Assembly (NCBI GenBank): GCA_028274465.1
Contig: CM051457.1
Span: forward strand, 61,256,899-61,320,898
Source: Plantago ovata
Taxonomy: Eukaryota > Streptophyta > Magnoliopsida > Lamiales > Plantaginaceae
Length of the DNA stretch: 64,000 nucleotides
Direction: 5' to 3'
Part shown: positions 57,410-64,000 of the stretch, piece by piece
Position numbering within the stretch: the first letter of the stretch is position 1
Layout of the letters: each line of letters starts with the position of its first letter
Notes under the pieces: generated by a model
What the model saw: the letters and a program-made list of their open reading frames with translations, nothing else
The model's database searches: none
What the model was told of the DNA's origin: nothing
Position numbers and translations under genes: made by a program

Positions 57410-58457
57410 TGATGAATGTGTATTTTACACTTTCATTTGAGTCTTTTTCACCTATTTTAACTATCCTCTATGTTAATTTAGCTATATTTTAGTGAATTTT
57501 ATTAGAATAGTGTCACGTTTCCCTTTAGTTTTTATTTTACAGGTTTTGGTTGAAAAACAAGGTTTTCCGGGCAATTATATTGAAGTAGACAAGGAATTGG
57601 TGTTCCAGAAGCCTATTTGGAGTATCTGAAAGATTCCGGATAGGATTTGAAGTCTAGGGGTCGAATATGGAGACTAGAAGGCCCCTAGAAGTCAGAAACT
57701 GTGTCCGAAAAGGGGAAGAAATCCAAAAACGCGTCGAAAACGCGTTCTGGGCCGAAAATTACTCCCGGGCGAATCGCCCAGGATGTGGGGCGAATCGCCC
57801 CACACCAGGTGAATCGCCCGGTGTGTGGGGCCCTTCGCCCCACACAATTCGTAGCCTATATAGTTGCTCAGTTTTTCTCCGTTTTTCATACTTTTCCGGA
57901 CCCTTTCTCTCACCTTTCTCTGTAGTTTTAGGTAGGAATTCCCCAAAGCCTGTTGTGGGGGTTCATAGCTTAGGAGATACTTTTTCTTAGCAGTTTGGAG
58001 CTTGTAAGATCGCGATTATTCGGAGATTGACAACCTTCGGTAACATTGTATCTTACAGTTTTTCTACTTATTTTTATATATCTTTCAACATGTTTTCTTC
58101 TATGATTTCTGTTGATTGCATGACAACTATGAGTAGCTAAACTTCTCATTGGTGATAGTATGTGAATTCTTAGCGAAGGGTTAATAATTATACTAATGGC
58201 TATATTGCGCATTATACTGAGTTATTGTTTATTTCTTTGATCTATCTAAATCTCTATCTTTGTATTGTTGATTAATTACTGAACACAATTGGACAATTCA
58301 TTGGTCTTGGACCTATCTAAATCTATATCTGTAACGACCCGACCAATCCGGCCGGCGTGGTTACTCATGGGCGCTCTCTGGGGTGATATGCTGGACCCAC
58401 AGACCAACACGGGTTCTAATCCGCGCACTTTGTCCTCACTCGTGCGCGCACCGGGAA

Positions 58458-58510
58458 CTTCCCAGTGGGTCACCCATCCTAGAATTGCTCTAGAGCAAGC
58501 ACGCTTAACT
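58458..58510 (-). promoter_or_regulatory. 5S-rRNA-like Pol III promoter in the left TRIM LTR
   Basis: The minus strand has AGTTAAGCGTGCTTG (58510-58496, box A type) and AGGATGGGTGACC followed by CACTGGGAAG (58480-58458, box C type). The intermediate element between them is degenerate. The 5S likeness is from knowledge of 5S rRNA; activity is not shown. Confidence 0.8.
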
Positions 58511-58885
58511 CTGAAGTTCTTCTAGGTGGAATCACCCAAAATGCCTCATACCATGTGAGAGTGGTGGTTTAACATATATACCCTTTATTCCAATCACTCT
58601 TAAGCGATGTGGGATGCGGGGCATTACAAACTACCCCCCTTAAAGCCTCGACGCCCTCGTCGAGCGCCTTAAGTGGTGGAGGTGACAAACTGACAATAAC
58701 CTTTACCAACCGTCCACCCGATGCGGGCTTTGGGTTGGTCTAGGCTCCGATACCATTTGTAACGACCCGACCAATCCGGCCAGCGTGGTTACTCATGGGC
58801 GCTCTCCGGGGTGATATGCTGGCCCCACAGACCAACACGGGTTCTAATCCGCGCACTTTGTCCTCACTCGTGCGCGCACCGTGAA

Positions 58886-58938
58886 CTTCCCAGTGGGTCA
58901 CCCATCCTAGAATTGCTCCAGAGCAAGCACGCTTAACT
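58886..58938 (-). promoter_or_regulatory. 5S-rRNA-like Pol III promoter in the right TRIM LTR
   Basis: The same 5S-like blocks are present: box A at 58938-58924 and box C at 58908-58886. This is the 5' LTR of the TRIM, so a transcript from here would run leftward through the element. Confidence 0.8.
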
Positions 58939-59380
58939 CTGAAGTTCTTCTAGGTGGATTCCCGAAAAGAAAGGTGCACCTTGATGGTATGAGTAGCGTT
59001 CTCAACCCTTTTTAAGCTTCTGAAATCTGGGGCGTTACAATATCTTCGTAGTATTTAGTAATTACAACTGGACAATTCATTGATCAAGGATCTCTATGCA
59101 AAACCGAGGAATTTATTCATGATTATTAACCCGTTATGCTTTGAAGGACCATACTATCACCAATCTCCATTATCTGTTAAGAAAAACCTTTGCTAAATCG
59201 TCTGCTGTTTTATATTCTCAAGTTAAATTAGATAAAGCTAGTTATAGTCCTTAGAGATCGACACTCGAGGTTATTCTACTGCTACATTACGGTTTTCGTT
59301 GTAGTTGTGAATTGCCTTTGGCTAAATACAAATTTATTTGATTTAAGTTGGAACTCGACAATCCAACGCGTTCATCAAAT

Positions 59381-59398
59381 TGGCGCCGTTGCCGGGGA
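59381..59398 (+). promoter_or_regulatory. G4 primer binding site (tRNA-Asp)
   Basis: TGGCGCCGTTGCCGGGGA is a full 18-base complement to the 3' end of plant tRNA-Asp, three bases after the LTR. Confidence 0.92.
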
Positions 59399-59522
59399 CT
59401 ATACTCCTTTTTTCTGTTTAATTTGTTTATATTTTCAGCATTCAATTCCTAGTTCTAGTAGTTTTAGTTTTCCTATTTAATCTCTCTCTGATACGCCTTT
59501 CCTAGTTTGTTACAGATAGTGT

Positions 59523-61531
59523 ATGCCACATACACGATCTAGAGGAACACCGCTTGCTGATTCAATTGCTGAGATCGATAGAGTCTACCACCAAAGAAGG
59601 CGACTACTTCAAAGGCGTGAGCTAGAGGAAATAGAGGATACCGATTTCTCTGAATCTCTACACAGTCTTTTCAAGGAAATCGACGGAATGGCAGAAGCTA
59701 GACCACTAAGAGCATGGGTTCAACCTTCCAAGGATCGTATGAGGGGACCGGCGATAGTTCTTTCGTCTGCAACTCGAGATCTGGAAATCAAGAACCACGC
59801 ATTCCAACAACTTCCGAGGTTCTATGGCTTAGCAAGGGAAGATGTGATGGGGTACTTGCACGATATCGATGATTTCGTCAACCAACTCCCACAACCCGGA
59901 GCTGAAATAAGAACGGATGAGTTGAGGATGAAGGTTTTTGCTATGGGGCTTGGCGACAGAGCCAAGTCGTGGTTGAGTTCTCTACCAGCAGGCTCGCTGG
60001 ACACTTGGGAGAAGGTTTTTCAGCTTTCATGGAAAAATACTTCCCTCACACCTTGACTACCGCGCTGAAGGCGCAAATCACTGGATTCAAACAAGACTAT
60101 GATGAGACCATCTACACCGCGTTTGAGAGGTTCCAATACCTCATGAACAAGTGCCCTCACCATGGTTTTGAGCTTTCTGATCTAGTCCAACACTTTTCCA
60201 ATGGACTAACCTTCGAGAACCAACAAGTGGTGGACTTCCAATGCCGTGGAAATATTTGGGAGGAAACCGCGGAAGCCGTCTGGGCAGTTTTCGAAAGGCT
60301 TGCTAAGGGTTCGTAGTTCAAGGACCCAAGGGCAATGGTTAGGAGACGTGGACCTGAAGCTCCACCTACTCAAGAAGCCCCTATGTATAGGGGGAATGGG
60401 GATCAATTCGAGTGTTTTACCAACGAATTGAAACAAGTCCTCAAGAGCGCCACTGGAACATCTGTGTCGAACGAAGTTTGCCGAATATGCAAGAACTATG
60501 GGCATGGGGCTCATATGTGTAGATCGGAGCTTTCATATGATGATGGCAACTGGGTTCAAGGACGCGAAGAGCAAGCCTTTGCTACGGAATTTGGTACCCA
60601 AGAAGCTAGCTACGGACAAGATGGTAGAAATCCTCGAGGTGGATTTTGGAGAAGAGGGTTCCGAAACAATCAAGGATATGCACCGGCTAGCCAAACTTAT
60701 GGCCCTAACCAAGACCGTAGTAGGCTTAACTATGGTAATGATCACTGTGAAAATCCCGCTCCGAAAGAGCAAATGAAGTCGAAGACAGCTCTACTGATGG
60801 AGAACTTGCAAAATATGGTTGATCACACCCAAAGTTTTCTCAAATGTTATGAAGAAGATTCTGAGAAGACTAGTGCAAGGCATGATCGGTTGGAAGAGAG
60901 CACTAGGCTTGCCCATCAAAAGATGCAAGAGTTGATCGACCGAGCAGCAAGTAGGGAGCAAGGCAAGCTGCCTATCAACACTGATAAGTCGATGTCCATT
61001 ACCTTGGTGGGTGATCTACCTGTCGAAATCACCATCAAGAAGGTTGCTAAGTGCGAGTGTTGCAAGAATGAAGAACCTCGACTAGCCAAGGAAGAAGAGA
61101 AGGACCTTGGTTCTGACGAGAGTGAAGAGGAGCAAGAGGATCCCGAGCCACTCCCTTAAAGTTTTGATGTTAAGGTCGGGATTGGTGAACTTGAAGATGT
61201 TCGTGCCACACTAGACACGGGATCTTACTCTAATGTGCTCCCGATGAATGTGTTTGAGAAGAGTAGCCTTGGAAAACTATCTGAGCGTAAGGCTATTGTG
61301 CAATTGGCGGATGGATCCTTTGTGAGACCCGAAGGCGTTGTGAAGAATGTATTGGTCAAGATTGGTGAAGCTTCTATGTACACCAATTTTGTAGTTATGC
61401 CGGCGTCTACACCTGGGATGGGGGATGTTGTTCTCTTGGGGCGAACGTTCTTGACTAAACTACGCTCCGTGATAGACATCTACCGAAGGACTTGCACCAT
61501 TGAGGTGGATGGCAAGCGACATGTGTTTTGA
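59523..61531 (+). pseudogene. gag: G4 gag-protease, broken
   Basis: The ATG at 59523 opens MPHTRSRGTPLADS. One T is missing from a T run near 60017, shifting the frame. TAG at 60314-60316 and TAA at 61157-61159 stand where G3 has Gln codons. The order is the gag core, a zinc knuckle CRICKNYGHGAHMC near 60480, a Gly/Arg-rich part, a helical part, CECCKNEEP, an acidic stretch, then protease TLDTGSYSNVLPMN (about 61208) and LLGRTFLTKLRSV. It ends at TGA 61529. Gag and protease differ from those of G1, whose protease motif is LDLGASINLMP. No further pol domain follows. Confidence 0.9.
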
Positions 61532-63073
61532 GCCATATCTGATCCACCTGATCACTTCAATGCTTCTCACACTATTAACTACTGTGGTCTTGCTCTCTAT
61601 GTTTATTCTTATTCACAGGTTCGTGGCATGAGGAGAAGATCCATGAAGGGGAAGTCTAGTACCCTCAAGAAGAAGAGCTAGGCGCAAGAAGGAGTCGAGT
61701 CAAAGACTATAAACAATGGCGCTATCCGGGAGGCAACCCGGAGTTTTTATCATTTTTTTACTGCTGTTTTGCATGTCTATCCGTCTGCATTTGCATTTGC
61801 ACGTTTACTGCATTCATCCTAGGATAGTCCTGCATGTTTTATGTGGAGTTTATTGCCAAATTTTTTGGACTTTTTCACTGGGTAGATCAACTAACTATGC
61901 CATTAATCATATGCTTCATCTCTATGAATTTGTTTGAGGTTTTTCTCGCTTGGCTTGTCACATTTATGTACTACACTTAGTTAAGCTTGGTAGTCTCGAC
62001 ATCACTTAGTGGTGTTTTCTCTACTGCGGTTCACGAAGGCCTTTATAATAGGATGATGCATGTTAGGGTCTTATGGTTGTTCTCCCGAGTCTTCACCATG
62101 CTTTGAGATTGCTAAATGCCTAGGAATGAGGTAGTGTGAGGTTGTGTGATCCTTTGTTTGCAACCTATTCTTTCGAATAGGTTTGGGGAGGGGGTTACAC
62201 CATCATTAGACTTGTTTTTCGTTTTTCATTTCTGTGTTGTGAGTTTATTTTTCCTTTTTCGTAAATTTTGTACTCCAACCTATTCTTTCGAATAGGTTTG
62301 GGGAGGTCGTTTATGTGTTATTGTTTCTTTTTCGTTGTGCTACTGCTGGCTAAAAAAATCGAAAAAATAGAGAAAAAGAAAGAAAAAATCCAGAAAAAAG
62401 AAAAAAACTGGAAAAGAAAAAAAAAGAAAAAAAGAGAAAAGACCCCAAAAACGCAAAGAAGGGTCTAAAAAGAGAGCCAGAAAGTAGTTTAGCAAAGTGT
62501 TGTGTCTCATTTTCAAATTCTTGTAATGTTCGTAATCGTGTTGTAATTTTCTATCTTTTCTTTTGTTTTTGAATGTCATCTGTTCTAGACCACCCTCGTC
62601 CTGCCATTCAGGAAGTGGTGAATAGCTTAAGACTTGTTTGAGAGATGGGTAGAATAGGGGAGTGTTTTCTTTTATACGGAACCCTCCTTCGTTTGATGAG
62701 TGCCAGTACTGGTTCGACCTCTCTGAGGAAAAGTCTTAACTTGGTGAACAACAGTAAGTCCTCAGTTTCATAGGCACGGGACAACCATTCGTATCTTAAC
62801 ATGTTTCATTACGTCGTCACTGACTAGGTCCAGGTAGAGAATGTTACGAGAGACTATCTTGTCTTAACATAAGTGCTTATGTAGATGTGTATGAGTCAAT
62901 CGAGGCATTCTTCAACCTATATTCATGTTTTGATTTATATGGTTCTTGTTCATATGTTTTTTGATAGATTCGGTAGATTAGTTCATTTTATTTGGCATGA
63001 GACTCCATTTTGTGTGTTGCATTGTTTTTTGCATTAGAGTCTAGCTTAGTTGCTTGAGGACAAGCAAAGGTTC
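61532..63073 (+). other. G4 3' noncoding region
   Basis: It contains the 17-codon basic frame at 61628-61681 just after a TTCTTATTCACAG acceptor-like site, the hairpin GGGAGGCAACCC (about 61730), two CCTATTCTTTCGAATAGG hairpins (62164-62181 and 62279-62296) each followed by GGTTTGGGGAGG, and an A/G tract (about 62350-62470). It is nearly identical to G1 from 61788 onward. No larger gene is supported. Confidence 0.7.
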
Positions 63074-63086
63074 GGTTTGGGGAGTT
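63074..63086 (+). promoter_or_regulatory. G4 polypurine tract
   Basis: GGTTTGGGGAGTT abuts the 3' LTR start. Confidence 0.9.
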
Positions 63087-64000
63087 TGATGAATGTGTAT
63101 TTTACACTTTCATTTGAGTCTTTTCACCTATTTTAGCTATCCTCTATGTTAATTTAGCTATATTTTAGTGCATTTTATTAGAATAGTGTCACGTTTCCCT
63201 TTAGTTTTTATTTTACAGGTTTTGGTTGAAAAATGAGGTTTTCCGGGCAATTATATTGAAGTAGACAAGGAATTGGTGTTCCAGAAGCCTATTTGGAGTA
63301 TCTGAAAGATTCCGAATAGGATTTGAAGTCTAGGGGTCGAATCTGGAGGCTAGAATTCCACTAGAAGTCGGAAACCGAGTCCGAAAAGGGGAAGAAATCC
63401 AAAAATGCATTATGGGCCGAAAATTACTCCCGGGCGAATCGCCCGGGATGTGGGGCGAATCACCCCACACCAGGCGAATCGCTCGGTGTGTGGGGCCCTT
63501 CGCCCCATACAAATCGTAGCCTATATATAGTTGCTCAGTTTTTCTCCGTTTTTCATACTTTTCCAAACCCTTTGTCTCACCTTTCTCTGTAGTTTTAGGT
63601 AGGAATTCCTCAGAGCCTGTTCTGGGGGTTCATAGCTTAGGAGATACTTTTTCTTAGCAGTTTGGAGCTTGTAAGATCGCGATTCTTCGGAGATTGACAA
63701 CATTCGGTAACATTGTATCTTACAGTTTTTCTACTTATTTTTATATATCTTTCAACATGTTTTCTTCTATGATTTCTGTTGATTGCATGACAACTATGAG
63801 TAGCTAAACTTCTCGTTTGTGATAGTATGTGAATTCTTAGCGAAGGGTTAATAATTATGCTAATGGCTATATCGCGCATTATACTTTGAGTTATTGCTTT
63901 ATTTCTTTGATCTATCTAAATCTCTATCTTCGTATTGTTGATTAATTACTGAACAAAATTGGACAATTCATTGGTCTTGGACCTATCTAAATCTATATCT
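63087..64000 (+). repeat. G4 3' LTR, truncated by window end
   Basis: The first 914 bases of the LTR match 57410 onward. GC palindromes (63429-63507) precede the TATA box at 63521-63530. The window stops at ...AATCTATATCT, the exact site where the TRIM sits in the 5' LTR. Confidence 0.92.

Larger units (their letters stand above)
58330..59039 (-). mobile_element. Cassandra-type TRIM element
   Basis: The 710-bp element has LTRs at 58330-58628 and 58758-59039 and perfect TSD ATATC (58325-58329 and 59040-59044). The orientation is minus: PBS TGGTATCGGAGCC at 58755-58743 beside the right LTR, PPT AAGGGGGGTAGTT beside the left LTR. The internal region is only 129 bp with no ORF. Each LTR contains a 5S-rRNA-like stretch, the known hallmark of Cassandra. 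It depends on other elements for all proteins. Confidence 0.88.
57410..59377 (+). repeat. G4 5' LTR, containing a TRIM
   Basis: It is about 1,253 bp after removing the TRIM and one TSD copy. It starts TGATGAATGTGTATTTTACA and ends GCGTTCATCA. GC palindromes (57764-57843) precede a shortened TATA box CTATATAG (57856-57863). Confidence 0.93.
57410..64000 (+). mobile_element. G4: non-autonomous gypsy element carrying only gag and protease
   Basis: It has a 5' LTR (57410-59377) holding a TRIM, an intact PBS, gag-protease (59523-61531), a 3' noncoding region (61532-63073), PPT and a 3' LTR truncated by the window end. There is no RT, RNase H or integrase. From about 61788 to the end it is nearly identical to G1 (from about 26428). 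This is the layout of TR-GAG type elements. The left flank is AGTAT (57405-57409). Confidence 0.9.

Noticed and set aside
1..64000. Host protein-coding gene
   Set aside because: Every substantial ORF is accounted for by gag, pol, ORF2 or LTR sequence. No remaining stretch shows an unrelated conserved frame.

Overview
The window is plant nuclear repeat DNA, most likely from a eudicot. It is a stack of nested LTR retrotransposons, and I found no host gene, tRNA, rRNA gene or CRISPR array. The plant assignment rests on Ty1/copia elements primed by initiator tRNA-Met (TGGTATCAGAGC), Athila-like Ty3/gypsy elements with a primer site matching the 3' end of tRNA-Asp (TGGCGCCGTTGCCGGGGA), Sirevirus-type copia elements with a second ORF, and a Cassandra-type TRIM with 5S-rRNA-like LTRs. 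The species cannot be named from this. My labels: S = Sirevirus-like, C = other copia, G = gypsy.

Layout. 1-5909: the 5' part of a minus-strand Sirevirus copy (S1), with a decayed pol fragment, gag, PBS and an LTR. That LTR (4325-5909) is also followed by the PPT of a second minus-strand copy (S2), so S1 and S2 form a tandem array sharing one LTR. S2 runs from 4325 to 47167 and is split by four insertions: C2 (8495-19481, TSD TTAAC), G1 (19589-29023, TSD TCTAT), C3 (37323-47006, TSD TAAAG) and G2 (from 47168). S2 pieces lie between them: ORF2 at 6172-8489, 19482-19588 and 29024-31034, pol at 32004-35393, gag at 35405-37322 and 47007-47167. C2 holds a solo gypsy LTR (12710-14073, TSD GAGCC). 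The 3' LTR of G2 holds a solo copia LTR (47432-49352, TSD CAACG). G2 is cut in its integrase by G3 (from 52537). G3 is cut by a third Sirevirus LTR (57150-57409). That LTR is cut by G4 (57410 to the window end), and the 5' LTR of G4 contains a Cassandra TRIM (58330-59039, TSD ATATC). The deepest chain is S2 > G2 > G3 > S3 > G4 > TRIM.

Coding state. All gag and pol genes carry breaks. C3 is closest to intact, with one continuous frame and two stop codons. S2 pol is open over 1,088 codons but reads FVDN at the RT active site. G3 and G4 show gag and protease only. G4 shares its LTR, PPT and 3' noncoding region with pol-bearing G1 but has a different gag, so the two look like a non-autonomous and an autonomous partner. 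C2 and C3 similarly share pol and leader but have very different gags.

Most unusual signals. (1) S2 ORF2 looks like a self-contained gene: a TATA box upstream of its ATG, three phase-0 GT-AG introns of 72-75 bp, and an upstream array of TTGCTGA...TCAGCAA palindromes. (2) The C2 and C3 LTRs carry six consecutive AT-rich hairpins with at least one compensatory base-pair change. (3) The gypsy LTRs carry GC-rich palindromes directly upstream of the TATA box, and related arrays occur inside G2 and G3. (4) The two LTRs of the Cassandra element have unrelated outer (U3) ends despite a perfect TSD.
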